Positions 44,290 to 55,463 are shown, counted from the stretch's first letter. The stretch: 64,000 nucleotides of DNA from Cenococcum geophilum 1.58 (GCA_001692895.1 KV748179.1:2356001-2420000); one strand, 5' to 3'. The notes: generated from the letters alone by a model not told the origin. Numbers and translations: made by a program.

Positions 44290-47000
44290 GCGGCCCAGGA
44301 ACTAAATAGATTAATTAATTAATAATATTAATTACTTAGGAATATATACTAGTGCTACTAACTATAGCGGATATTAAACGGTTATAGTAATAGCTTATAG
44401 CTAATATCTTGTATTACTTATTAAGTAACTTATATACAGGTTAAAGCTAAATTTAAGTAAAGTTGGTAGGGAGTACAAAGCTATCTAGCTTATTATCATC
44501 ATTATAGAGATTAAGCTTATTAAACACGGCGGAAAGATTACCGCCTAGCCATAAATTGAACTTATTAAGGGCAGATTAATTAAGTCGTTTAATACCTAGT
44601 TATAGTAAAGGCGGCGCTTCTATCTTTACTTACCGTGCCTAACGGCGGATAATAGAACCTTTAGCAATCGCATTAGTAAGCAATTAAATATCCGCTACAG
44701 GAGATTTAACAGTATATTAAGTAGACATCCGTTCACCGAATATAATCTTAAACTTTACACATAGTGGCCCTGTATAATTAGTTATATAAATGCTCCAGCG
44801 GAAGAGTAAGTCTAGGTTAAATGTTAAATTGCCACAAGTATATATAAGCTGCTTTAGCTCCCTATTAAGTAGCTCGTTGTTAAGATCTATTAGGTAGTAA
44901 CTATCCTATTTGCCGCGGATATTTACTAGACTATTTACTAAGATAGCTTGCTAGAGCTTAGGGGAACAAGCATCTGTTAAAGTTAACTGGAAGAAACGTA
45001 ACATCTCTGGTAGATAGTTCTTGTTTTAACTACTTGCGAAATAGATATAAATGTGGGGGAGCACGCGGCTAAGCAGGCCAATATCCGCAAGCTTAATGGC
45101 GTGCTTGAGGACCTTATATATCTCTACCAGTTGTAAAAAGCGGACGTGCGTTAGAAACTCTGCATTAGTAGGCTTAGAAAGTATTTGTAAGGATATAGCA
45201 CTGCTAGCCTACTTAAGGTGACCCTTTTGCCGTAGTTCCGCAGGCTGGCTGGCATAGTTAGCCGCTTAAGAGACTTCCTAACCGAAAACCGCTGTGCGGA
45301 TATCCTTAACTACTGCTAATAGACGTTGCGGAGATAGGCTTTTAAGGTACCGCTTAATATCTATAGGCGACTTGGTATTATAAGACTCCTTAATCTAAGT
45401 ATAGAGCAACGCTACGATATAAGCGTTAAAGCTATAGAGAATTAGCTCCTCTATATAATAAAACGGCGCGCGCTTAGCTGGGATATTTCTTCGACCTAGG
45501 TAGTTTATATAGGTATATAGCGTAGAGTACTCTTAGGCTAATTGCTTGCTACTATAGTAATACCGTATAACTATATATAGGTAGTTTAGCTTTAGGTACT
45601 AAAGAGCTAGAATAGGCAGAGCCTAACGCAGGCTATTATAGGCGGATATTAACTTAGTACGTTCTCCCTAATATAACCGAATAAGCTTTACGGTCTTTTA
45701 ATTACTATAGATTAGAAACAGTCGCTCCTTAAATGCTTTATTAGTGCGTTATAGATTTATTTAATAGAAAAAAATGTTGTCTAGTACCTTATAGGTTTTA
45801 GATATAGAAGCCTCTCTAGTTATAATAGGTCCTAGATTAAATCTAGACGTCCGCGTAGCGGGTATTATATTAATAGAAGGCATATATAGATGTTTAAACC
45901 GCGGGTTTTTGCTAAGTAATATATTAAGGCCTGGGTACGCCTCTATAATAGCTTTATAGATTAAAGCTATTAAGATCTGCTTTTGTATTTTGTCTTATAA
46001 ATTACCTAGAGCCTCTATAATATCTAAGAACTTAATTAGAATATCCGTATAAAGCATACTCTATTAAAGCCCACTATTAGGTATACTTATACCAAAGATA
46101 AGCTTACCAGTTGTACGCAAATAGAACGTTCCAGTATCCCTAAGTGTTTAATGCTGAACTTATTAGAGGTAGTTGAAGTTATTATAGATAACAATAGTAT
46201 TAGAAGCTGCACCTATTAAGCGGATTTTTACCTATATATAGGTTAGTATATACCTGCACCGCGGAGATTATAGGCTAAACCTTAATTTCTAGGCTATCCG
46301 CTCCTTCTACCGGTTTAAAGTAGTATAACTATTAATTAATTTAAGCCTATAGAGCACAGAAAGTATACGGCGCTTAACGCCGTTAGCTTAGAGATACATC
46401 CCTAGTAGCCGTAGGATACAGTTTACGGAGTTTCGTAAAAGGCCAAATACAAGCGTAGAAGCTATTAGAACCGCACGGCCTTTATATAAAAAATATTTGC
46501 GTTAACCCTCTTAACATACTATAATTATATACTCTAGTATAGGTGCATAAGTCTTTATGGCTTAATAGCACTGCCTAAGGTTAAGCTGCTTAATATCCGC
46601 ATATTAGTTAAAGCTGCTAAATAGTAACTCTTTCTCCCTTAGCTCTTTAAGCTCTCCCTAGATAGTAAGAGCAATACTAGCACCCACTATACCGCGCTTC
46701 TCTATCTCTTTAGTATAGATATCTAGGATATTAGCATCCTCTAGGAGTTTGTTAAGGAGCTCCCTTACTCTTTTTTTCTTTAGTGCCTTACGTGAACCTT
46801 TAGCCATTATAATCCATTTAAGCGCTAGGTCTCTTATAGACATCCACTATGGCCTAAGACGGTTAATAATTACCCAGACCTTCTCTACAGCGGATATTGC
46901 GGGTATTTTATTAACTCCTACTTCTTTATCCTCTTAGGGATCTATATAGTTTAGCAGTAGTAAGTAGGCTATTAAGGACCGCTATTAAGCTATAGATAGT
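44290..47000 (-). pseudogene. long unrecognised coding remnant of the TIR element
   Basis: On the minus strand one frame stays protein-like over about 2.5 kb apart from TAG and TAA at expected Gln and Trp positions. An open part is 46843-46658 (KRVRELLNKLLEDANILDIY). Other readable stretches are DTGTFYLRTTGKLIFGIS (about 46150-46090), LNILLSKNPRFKHLYMPSIN near 45900 and FGERMSTQYTVKSPVADI near 44710. The size and position opposite the helicase suggest a second element-encoded protein. I recall loosely similar layout in the fungal transposon-associated DUF6589 group, but this is not firm. No DDE or HUH signature is visible. Confidence 0.45.
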
Positions 47001-47381
47001 AATAGGGGAGACGACAGGGGAGACAATAGGGGAGATAATGGGGGTAGGACAAGACGGCTAATGCCCTCGGGCACTATATCCGCTATATCTCTTAATCCTC
47101 TAGCGGTATTAGTTAATAGAGAGGGTAGTTTATTATTAAAAGCTTAAGAAGACTAGCTCCTGCTAGACAAAATAGAGGGGTTTCTTTAACGCCTTTTAGA
47201 TGCGCCCATGGCTGGCAGTTAGTTCTGGAAAATCCATTAATTAGAGAGCTAATTAAGGCAATTCTAATGTAGGTATTAACAGGATAATAGACGTAGCGGT
47301 TACTTACATTAATTTCGTTAAAGTTAATGGTTTGCCTTATATAAATAGACCGGCTCGGCTTCCAAAAGCTTACCAAAGTGG

Positions 47382-47465
47382 CTCAGACTAAGAAACAGAT
47401 GGATCGATCAAATAGGTTAGCTTGCGGATATTCATCTGTTTCTTGGTCTAAGCATGCTAAGTCAA
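47382..47465. repeat. right terminal inverted repeat and hairpin
   Basis: CTCAGACTAAGAAACAGATG (47382-47401) pairs with CATCTGTTTCTTGGTCTAAG (47433-47452), and the sequence continues into the TIR end at 47465. The last ATATCCGC-type motif (47424-47431) sits in the loop. Confidence 0.75.
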
Positions 47466-47474
47466 CTTCTGCCC
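47466..47474. repeat. 9-bp target duplication (CTTCTGCCC), right
   Basis: Pairs with 40609-40617. Confidence 0.8.
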
Positions 47475-47577
47475 AGCCTTGACCAGACGTCACGTGGAAC
47501 CCTTCCCGTACCTTCATCAGTGCTCAGACCCTCCGTGGATCGTTGGTGTGCACTGGCTTCACCCCCTTTGGTGAGCA

Positions 47578-47927
47578 ATGCGAGATTTCAAATTCAGTAC
47601 GCGCATCCAATCTCGCTTGATTGCCACCAACTGTACAGTGCCGTGATCTTCGTTAAATGTCGTAAGGTTTCCACCCGACGATATTGCCAAATTTCATCGA
47701 TCTCTCTGTAGAGACGGCGTTGTATTCGCGTTTTGGCGGCCACAACGGAGGCGTAGTTAAGGGGGAGAAGAAGAAGCGTATGTCTTTAATTCTCCTGGTC
47801 AACTAAGGCGATTCTCTAGGGTAACCAAAAAGTCCTTGCATGTAGCCACAGCCGTTCGCCACAATTACTACGTACAGTGGGTGGCGATTAAGCGAATTTG
47901 GATGCGCGTAGCGAATTTGAATGTTCT
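47578..47927. repeat. imperfect inverted repeat, arms about 57 bp
   Basis: 47578-47640 resembles the reverse complement of 47871-47927; both contain TACGCGCATCCAA and a CGCTT(G/A)AT(T/C)GCCACC stretch. About 230 bp separate the arms. Similar peptides on opposite strands here come from this repeat rather than from genes. It may be a decayed MITE. Confidence 0.55.
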
Positions 47928-48382
47928 GGTCGTGCAATTGACTGTATAAGTTCTGCTCCTTTTGGCCTATAAATCGATTCGTTGTGGAGAAAATAGGTTG
48001 ACAAATCAGTGATTTGATTTTGACGTTCAGGGGGCAACCGGGTTCTCGGGTCCGAGCTTGAGGTATGACGGTTTGGAACATCAAAACTACGCACAGACAA
48101 ATTTTTGTTAGAAACTGTCATAACTATGCAATGCTCCGTTACAAATCGGCGCGCGATCCTAATAAAAATCCGATTAGTATACTAGACGATCATCATCTAA
48201 GTTTATAAATCAATTATGTAATTAGCTTGTGATTAGATGAACGTCTAGGTACGAGGTATAATTTAACAGGGGAAGAGCCTCGAATTGAAGGATCTCGAAA
48301 GGACCAAGCAAGAAGCTCTTCCGCACCTCTATCATTGTATTGAAGTTTCTGAAATCTAATCTCTACATCTGCCCTCGTCACC

Positions 48383-49886
48383 ATGTTTGGCCCCAAAGAT
48401 AATTTCGCCGATTTGGCGGCCCAAATCTCATCCAGCACTGCAATGATCGCAGGTTACCTGGAGAAGAACAATCTCCCTCAGCCGACCTTTGCCGTTGATT
48501 CCCCACGGTCGCTTCCAGACGTTCCAGAAGTCCAGGCAGCACGAATGGCATTAATTGAGGCTGCCGCAAAGATACACCATCTAGCTATTGGTGCGGATGA
48601 TTACATCTGGCAGCAGTCGTTGACCGTAAGTATTCGCTGCTTGTGCATTAAGCTTGTCATTCAAGTTGAACCTGTGCTCAACTTTTGGACCCATATAGCT
48701 CAAGCACGACCAATCCGTCATTGACATCTTGAATCAATTCAATGTCTGGGATGCAGTGCCCCTCGAAGGCACAACCACCTACGCAGCCATCTCGGCCAAA
48801 ACCGGGCTCGCAGAACACATACTCATCCGCGTGATGCGACATGCCATGACCACAGGCATCTTCACTGAAACTGTACCAGGGTCAGGAAAAATAATGCACA
48901 CGGCCACGTCTTCTATGCCAGCCCGCTTCCAGACACAAAAAGCTTGGATAGGACATAACTTAGAAGAAATCGCAGCCGGCTCGATCTACCAGTCTGAAGC
49001 GCTACGGAGGTACGCTAATAGCCAAGAACCTGGCGAGGTTGCGACGGCGTTGGCGTTTAAAGGTAACTGGACGGCCGATAAGACACTCTTTGAGTGGGCA
49101 GGAGAGAGTGAGCGTGAGGGGGAGGCGAAGGGGTGGCGGGTGCGAAGATTTGGACAGGCCATGGAGAGCATGGCTAACTCAGGGCCTGCGAAGATCGATC
49201 ATATAAATGCTGGGTTTGATTGGGATAGTCTTGGGGAGGCCACTGTTGTCGATGTCAGCTCTTTCCCCCATTCTTCCGCATGCGTTCGAACGACAATTAA
49301 GCCTTGTCTCACCGATACTTTTCTGAACAGTCTTGACCCTTTCACTAACACATTCTAATTTAATTAGATCGGCGGTTCTGTCGGACATGCATCAATCGAA
49401 CTCGCCAAAAAACACCCCAACCTCCATCTCATCGTGCAAGACTTCGCAGAGCTAGAGCCCCAACACAACACTCTAGTCCCCTCATCCGTCCGCTCGCGCA
49501 TCTCATTCCAACCACACGACTTCTTCACGCCACAGCCCGTGGCTAATGCCGACGTTTACTTCCTCAAACATATCCTACACGACTGGTCCGACAAGTACGC
49601 GCTAAAGATCCTACGCAACATTATCCCAGCGCTGAAGCCCGGCGCGCGCGTTATTGTCATGGACGGGGTATTGCCGCCGCAGGGCGCTGTGCCTCTGAGC
49701 GTCGAGAGGCTGCTAACCAGTCTAGATTTGCAGATGCTGGCAGCTTGCAACTCGAAGGAGAGGACGCCTGGTGATTGGATTAAGCTGTTTGAGATGGCAG
49801 AGAGCAGGTTTGAGTTCAAGGGCATTGTGCAGCCACCAGGAAGCGCGGCCGCACTGATTGAAGTGATGTGGAAGGGTGATGCGTGA
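48383..49886 (+). CDS. SAM-dependent O-methyltransferase, family 2 (COMT-like)
   Basis: Three exons (48383-48625, 48699-49253, 49368-49886) give 438 residues. The N-terminal helical dimerisation part leads to a winged-helix segment (ILNQFNVWDAVPLEGTTTYA). The SAM site is VVDIGGSVGHASIELAKK across the second junction; the catalytic His is in LKHILHDWSD. This is the layout of fungal OmtA-like enzymes that methylate phenolic hydroxyls in secondary metabolism. The second intron has an unusual GTCAGC donor but a good CTAAC branch site and preserves the conserved motif. No biosynthetic backbone gene is nearby in the window, so the substrate is unknown. Confidence 0.9.
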
Positions 49887-50188
49887 GCTCGGGTTTACGC
49901 GTCAGGTGTTAAGGCTATGAGATACTGCTGCAATGATACTGGGTAGATAGATTTAGACGAAATTTCCTTTCTTAGTATTGCTGTGACTGTTACAATTGAA
50001 ACGTGTGGATATTTTCCTTAACAGGGTACCATGCCCTGCGCATTGTAACAACATGGCGCTCGGTGCATTGATATGAACAAAACATAGCAGAACCGAATGC
50101 TGTACCGCTCCAACTACGCCATTCCCTAGGTTACAGCCCCTATATCACACAATTGTCAGAATAATGATATTCACATCTTTTATTCCCT
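49887..50188. other. intergenic between convergent genes
   Basis: About 300 bp without a supported gene. Confidence 0.45.
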
Positions 50189-50526
50189 TTACATGACCAC
50201 ACAGCAAATAACATACCCACTTGTAGCGCTCGGCACCGGCCTCGACGTCGTCTTTAGCATCCGTGGCCCAAACCTAAATTTCCACCCGGTCTCATATTTC
50301 TCAATAATCTGCGTAGCATTCGGGTCGTAAGTTGGCAGGTCGCAGCGCGGACAGCAGTTTTGGGTGCCTTTCGTCGCTGGAATGGTGGTAGACTATCTAG
50401 AATGGTCGGAGAGCCGTCCTGGAAGCGTGGACAATTGGATATATTTCTGCCAGGGAGACAAGGGTTTACGAGACTCAGCCAGGAATGTTTGCAGATTGGG
50501 GAGACGTAGATGGTGCAAATGCACAT
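50189..50526 (-). pseudogene. small Cys-rich fungal protein, apparently frameshifted
   Basis: From the Met at 50526 the frame reads MCICTIYVSPICKHSWLSLV, then NPCLPGRNISNCPRFQDG. The expected continuation lies in another frame: TKGTQNCCPRCDLPTYDPN, then a helix and the end VICCVVM with a stop at 50189-50191. Together they look like a short fungal family with an N-terminal CICTIY motif, a second Cys pair and a C-terminal CC. No GT-AG intron joins the frames, so a one-base shift near 50385-50395 is likely (true mutation or sequencing error). Function unknown. Confidence 0.45.
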
Positions 50527-50917
50527 TTTAGAAGGTTGTAACGAGCTAATTAGAGGTGGGATGCTGTGTGACTACTTATGAACGCTAGATTGAGGACTCC
50601 AGAAACTTGAGCGAAAGCGCCTCACCGAGGTCACAATAGCAGATATTTGAAGTCCAAGAGGCGTACACCTTGAATACTGAGGTATTTCCTGAGGGATGGA
50701 GATAGAGGAAGGTATGCGGTGGGAGCTCCGGACTGTTCGCTAGCATATTTGTACGTTTTTAAGTGGGTGAATATTTTGAGGTGTAAATCTATGACTCGCA
50801 TCGCGACTTCTTGCGGTGGTGGAGGCCTGGTGCATTGTTCTACAGTGACTGCTCTTATATTCTTAACCAACGTGGTTAGGTGAAGCTTTTGTTCTTGATA
50901 ATCTTCTGGCATGCTTA

Positions 50918-51514
50918 CTACGTGATGACTTTTTTATTGTCTGATTCATACTCTGGATCATTCTCTTCGAGCTCCTGTTTCCGGATCGCTTGCATGAGTT
51001 CGTAGAGTTGTCCAATTTGTTGGTCTAGGGGATAAGAGATCAGTACGCGTGACGTGGAGTGGGCGTGAAAGGAAGCAGTGGCTAGTGAAAGGGAACACCA
51101 ACCCGTCATTTTATCGACCTTATCTTTCTCCATTTTCCCACCCTTCCATGTATCTCCTTCTATACGCTGAGCATACAATTGCCATTCTGTAATAAATCCA
51201 ATCTACGGATTACAAGTTAGTGTGTTCTGAAATTTATGAAAGAACTTTGAAGAGCTATGAATTACAATTTGCACTGGATTATCAATGTTACGGTGTGCTC
51301 TGAACTCGCTCTTTACATACTCATCACCAAGGAGGCGTTCTTGCGGAGGTAGCTTATTCCTGTGTGCTCGAAGCAATCGTCTATAGAGTGGTATTGGTGG
51401 TAGTAATGCCATTGGTGCTGGTCTAAGAGGTTTCACCAACCCAGCAGCTGTTGCTGTTGCGAAAATTCTGTGAGAAGCTTTCATCTTGACTATAATGTTC
51501 CGTGTTGGACTCAA
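50918..51514 (-). CDS. SDH7: succinate dehydrogenase assembly factor 3 (SDHAF3/Acn9)
   Basis: A mitochondrial LYR-motif protein that protects the Sdh2 iron-sulfur subunit during complex II assembly. Three exons (51514-51266, 51202-51103, 51024-50918) give 151 residues. The N-terminus is basic and poor in acidic residues, as mitochondrial presequences are. The LYR region reads [20 protein letters not shown], then [20 protein letters not shown] and, after the first junction, [19 protein letters not shown]. The second junction restores [20 protein letters not shown]. Its donor GTTGGT is weak; without splicing the frame would stay open with an insert lacking family resemblance. Confidence 0.92.
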
Positions 51515-52333
51515 TGGTTATATTGAAGGAGAAAAAAAGGTGATGTCGTCCCTCGGCAATCCGCCGTCTTTTCTATCTCAGTAAGCGACTGAGATGGCAA
51601 ATCCAACGGTGGCGCAGTAGCGCCACACTTTGTTAGATTTCGTCTGAGGGCCTTTGGTGCAAATTTGTACATGCTCTACCCAACACCAGTACCTTTCTAC
51701 TCCCTTTTCTAATACCCTACTCTTACCCCATTGATATACTTTTAATTTTTTAGTTAATTATATAACTAAAGCTACTTTTTAAGAGTTTTTATATATAAAC
51801 CCTATAAAGTTATTAAAATTATAGTAGAAAGAAGCAGAATAACTTATTTAATTCGACTCGGAGCCTTGCCTAGGCATGATTTTGTTGCAAAATGCCGCAA
51901 AATATTGCAATCTTAGTAGAAATCTACCTAAATCTTACCTAACTAATAGCTTTGTATTTTAATAAAAATCTAGTTAGTTATATGTCAGGTGACGGGCCCG
52001 TGTGCCAGATATTCGCTCACCTTTTTGGGTTTGTCTGGCTCAGGTGGCGTAGAGCCTATTGCCTCACGTTATAAAAGAGATTAAAATAACTTACTTTATT
52101 AACTTATTAGATTAAATTAACGTTATTGAGTAGTTAAATAGATATGAGACAGGATCTCTTATATAAAATTACGAAAACTTAAGTCGAGCCTTACCAAAAC
52201 TCGCACTATAGACGGCAGGACGAGTAAAAGCTGTGGCGCAGTAGACGGCCTGCCGGCTGGGTCGGTCACTGAGATAAATCTTCTCCGACATCGAACTTTG
52301 CACCATCTATTTACCCTTAACATCAACCATAGC
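51515..52333. other. intergenic with an AT-rich RIP-like patch
   Basis: 51740-52160 is AT-rich apart from a GC island at about 51985-52060 (GTGACGGGCCCGTGTGCCAG), which looks like the end of an old repeat. No coding signal. The last 150 bp would hold the MTQ2 promoter. Confidence 0.45.
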
Positions 52334-53143
52334 ATGCTTCCAACGCCTTCTACCTCCCACGTGTTCTTCGACAATGTTTATGAGCCTGCCGAGGATTCGT
52401 TCTTGCTGCTAGACACGCTGTCATCATCTGCAGAGTCGAGCTTTCTGAGAGCACGATTCAGTAACCCACATACACACCAAAATGAGAGCTCTACACATAA
52501 TCTAGGCGCACCGCTTGTAGTTGAAGTTGGGACAGGCTCTGGGATAGTCTTAGCGTTTGTTGCAGCTAATGCAAGAACCATCTTCGGCCGCAGCGACCTG
52601 CTAACACTCGGTACTGACATTAATAGCTTCGCCTGCCGAGCATCCACAAAGACCGTTCAAATAGCTATCACAGAGCCATCAGATCATCTAGAGCGTGGAA
52701 ACTTCCTCGATGTGGTTAATGCTGATCTTACAACTCCGATTCGCCCTGGTTCTGTGGATATCCTCATTTTCAACCCGCCATACGTGCCAACCTCAGAAAC
52801 TCCAGATCTTGCCCTGCATGATACCTTCAACATACTTCCCCCCGAAACAAACTCCACTACATTTGAACAAGACTCGCATCTCCTTGCTCTTTCATATGCT
52901 GGGGGTATGAATGGAATGGAAATTACCAACAAGTTGTTGGAGCAGCTGAGGGACATACTCCATCCAGAACTGGGGGTGGCATATGTCTTGCTATGCGCGC
53001 AGAATAAGCCAAACCAGGTTAAGGAGTGCATCAGAAACTGGGGCCAGTCATGGGCCGTAGACACTGTCGGATATAGTGGGAAGAAAGGAGGATGGGAAAA
53101 GCTTCAGATTCTCAGAATATGGAGAGTATGTTCAAATGGATGA
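52334..53143 (+). CDS. MTQ2: eRF1 glutamine methyltransferase catalytic subunit, HemK/MTQ2 type
   Basis: Methylates the GGQ glutamine of release factor eRF1 as a heterodimer with Trm112. An intronless frame; I chose the Met of MLPTPSTSHVFFDNVYEPAE because family members begin there, giving 269 residues. An upstream in-frame Met at 52298 adds 12 residues. The SAM motif I is VVEVGTGSGIVLAFV, the acidic motif is GTDIN, and the signature NPPY appears in ILIFNPPYVPTSE. C-terminal strands YVLLCAQNKPNQV and KLQILRIWR complete the fold. The loop after NPPY is longer than in yeast. Confidence 0.93.
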   Translation: MLPTPSTSHVFFDNVYEPAEDSFLLLDTLSSSAESSFLRARFSNPHTHQNESSTHNLGAPLVVEVGTGSGIVLAFVAANARTIFGRSDLLTLGTDINSFACRASTKTVQIAITEPSDHLERGNFLDVVNADLTTPIRPGSVDILIFNPPYVPTSETPDLALHDTFNILPPETNSTTFEQDSHLLALSYAGGMNGMEITNKLLEQLRDILHPELGVAYVLLCAQNKPNQVKECIRNWGQSWAVDTVGYSGKKGGWEKLQILRIWRVCSNG

Positions 53144-53641
53144 TAGCTTTGGAACAGCAGAGCGCTAAGTGGTAAGCAAAAGATCGGACGGATTTGAGCT
53201 TACGCTCTAGACACTGTACTAATATCATGAAAGCCCAGAAGATGAATATTGTCGTTTTACGAGCAAGACAGCCATATGTCTAGAACTAAGATCTTGTGGC
53301 AAAACATTGGGTTTGAAAATAGCCTAAGAACGAGTTTCAAAGCCATAAAATTATTTGAGCTAGCAACACCAATTTGCTCGGCCGGTATTCAAAGTCTTGG
53401 AGAATTGCATCTGCTGGATAGATTCATGAATCCTATACGATGAGAATCCGGCCACTCATTCATCAAGTCCAAAGTAGTTACGTTTCATAATTGAACCTCA
53501 CATTCTGTTTCAAGCACTGAGCTACTTTATCTCCCGCAAAACAGTCTCTGGACTTACAGTTAAACTTAAATTAGAATGCAAAAGAAAAATAACAAAATTA
53601 GCCAGTTGATGTTATAAACATCCCAAATCCACGCCTAGATT
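53144..53641. other. intergenic
   Basis: No supported gene; the frame at 53249-53443 lacks family signal. Confidence 0.4.
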
Positions 53642-54760
53642 TCACGGACTATAGTCGCTTGTACTATCCATGTCCGTCTCGGCCTCGTTATCTATTTTTG
53701 ATCTACCCTCATCTTCGTCGGCCTCCGTATTCCCTTCATCATCCGACTCTTCTCGATCCTCGCATGATATCTCTAAATCTATTATGCGAACCTTTCCAGC
53801 AAAACCCTGGATCATCCTTCGGTAACCGGAATCATGTTTTACTAGTTGATCTCTTATAATTCTGTATTTCTCCTTCGTTGACAATGATCTGAGAATCCAT
53901 TTATTTAGCGTGTCACTATACACCGCATGCAGCTTGCGGTCGTTTCCTTTTCGAGGCTTTTGGTCATTAACTAAAATATTAATATGCGGTACCTCACGTG
54001 GTACCCTCTGCTTCCAGTATCCGTTACCGTTTTGTGGATCGTAATTCCAAGGCTCCTTTCCCCTTCATATATCACTTCGGCTTTGTATTTTTCGATATCT
54101 CACACCGGAGGTTTTCCGGGCGCAAGGAAATGAATAATCGCGCCTAGAGCTCACACGTCTGCCGCTGAGGTTGATATTCGTGGAATCTCGGGTGGCTGCT
54201 AGATATAGGTATCACATGAACAATCTGTATTGTCTGGATTATATTTTGTAGAAATTCCAAAGTCACCGAGCTTGAATGATGGGTATGTTGTTCCGTTGGT
54301 CGTAACCAGGACGTTTCCGGTTTAACGCCACGATGAACTATCAGCCTCCAGTCGTCGAACGTTGCTCCTGTTGTACCGTATCCTTCGTGGATGAAAGCCA
54401 GTGCTGTGTGAAAGCTCTCCAGATGCACGACTCAGGCACCCGCTTGTTGTTCTGTTTACCAAGTTTCTCTCTGTACCGGACTTAGAGGTCACCCCCGGGA
54501 CAGAATTCTAGGAATAAGGAACACTATCCTGAATTGGGCTTGTTCATTTCTGCGCCAAGGAGCTTCATAATGCGATTGCAGTTTGGTATTGATTTGAGAC
54601 GGCGGAGTTCGGTCGAGCGCTAGTCTTCACGCTCGAGCTGAGTCTTGACAACTTTGACCACAAGTTCGGCGCGAGTGGTGCGATGGACGTGGAGATTGGC
54701 GGCTCCTTCACCGCCTACGCCGAAGCCGTTTTAGAAGGTAATGGTTCTCGTCAAACCTGA
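53642..54760 (-). pseudogene. protein kinase pseudogene
   Basis: The pieces of a fungal serine/threonine kinase follow one another on the minus strand in shifting frames. Near 54745-54720 is a Gly loop (GFGVGGEGAANLH). LVVVKVVKTQLERED follows, then LRRLKSIPNCNRIMKLLGAE and CSLFLEFCPGGDL. The catalytic loop now reads LIVHRGVKPETS where HRDVKPEN is expected (about 54345-54310), so the catalytic Asp is Gly. The C-lobe end and an acidic tail are at 53923-53642 (YSDTLNKWILRSLSTKEKYR). Internal stops and several frame changes make it non-functional. It is not TA-rich, so decay is by drift rather than RIP. Confidence 0.7.
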
Positions 54761-55460
54761 ACATCGCTATTCGGTAGGATGTTGGTTAGAAGGCGGTATA
54801 TGGAGGAAAACGGGAAACCTCTTATGAAATGAAGAGTTCAGTGGTATGGTGGAGTGGCTTCGTTTTTGGCTGAATGCTTAAATAGGAGGACACTGTCTAA
54901 GGGGCAAAGCTATGCCATGTATAATTATGTGTGATGGCGTGAATTTATTCGATTCAGATCACAATGAACGATTATCGCTTACCCTTCTATTCAGATAGAT
55001 GAGTGGATACTACATCGAACAGTGACTTACAGGAACGGTGTGGATAATTTGCTTGAGCAAACAGGCAATGATGCGATGAATACTGTGGGAGAGAATGCGG
55101 AAGAACATTCGTAGTAAACAGGGCGTAAACCCTTTGAAACGGTCGGCTACTACCGCCTTCCTAATTAGGCTCACGAACACCAAAATGCTGCCAATGCCCG
55201 ATTGTAGGCAAAACACTTGTAAAAGCATTGTATGGTAATTACGCTATTACTAAAGTTTTATAAAGCCTTATTTTTATATAATAGAGGCTCTATATTAAAT
55301 TCTTTTGGGGTATTTGGTGCTAACTACTACTCAATTAATACCGTAATTTTGCCGATTAATATCTATCACATATCGGGAGGGCCATTTTTGCGCAGTTACG
55401 ACCCGAGTTAGTGCGAGGTTAGGGCACCCCCTGATATCCGCGGGGCTTACAGCGGTCAGG
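54761..55460. other. intergenic
   Basis: No supported gene. AT-rich from about 55230; the frame at 55010-55228 is not convincing. Confidence 0.4.
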
Positions 55461-55463
55461 AGA

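Larger units (their letters stand above)
40618..47465. mobile_element. 6.85-kb TIR element carrying a RecQ-like helicase, RIP-degraded
   Basis: The termini are 22-bp inverted repeats with three mismatches (left TTGTCTCAGCATGCTCAGAC, right complement TTGACTTAGCATGCTTAGAC), flanked by an exact 9-bp duplication. Each repeat is part of a larger hairpin. Inside are a RecQ-type helicase remnant (plus strand) and a long unknown frame (minus strand); both are full of RIP stops. The octamer ATATCCGC or its complement occurs 19 times. A TRIM-like element (42930-43376) is a later insertion; without it the element is about 6.4 kb. The 9-bp duplication would fit Mutator-like transposition, but no MULE transposase is recognisable, so the class is open. 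Confidence 0.75.

Noticed and set aside
47454-48121. Several 77-93-residue frames on both strands
   Set aside because: Similar peptides on opposite strands are explained by the inverted repeat at 47578-47927, not by coding.
50631-50912. 93-residue minus-strand frame directly after SDHAF3
   Set aside because: It starts 5 bp after the SDHAF3 stop and has no family features; it is probably 3' untranslated sequence.
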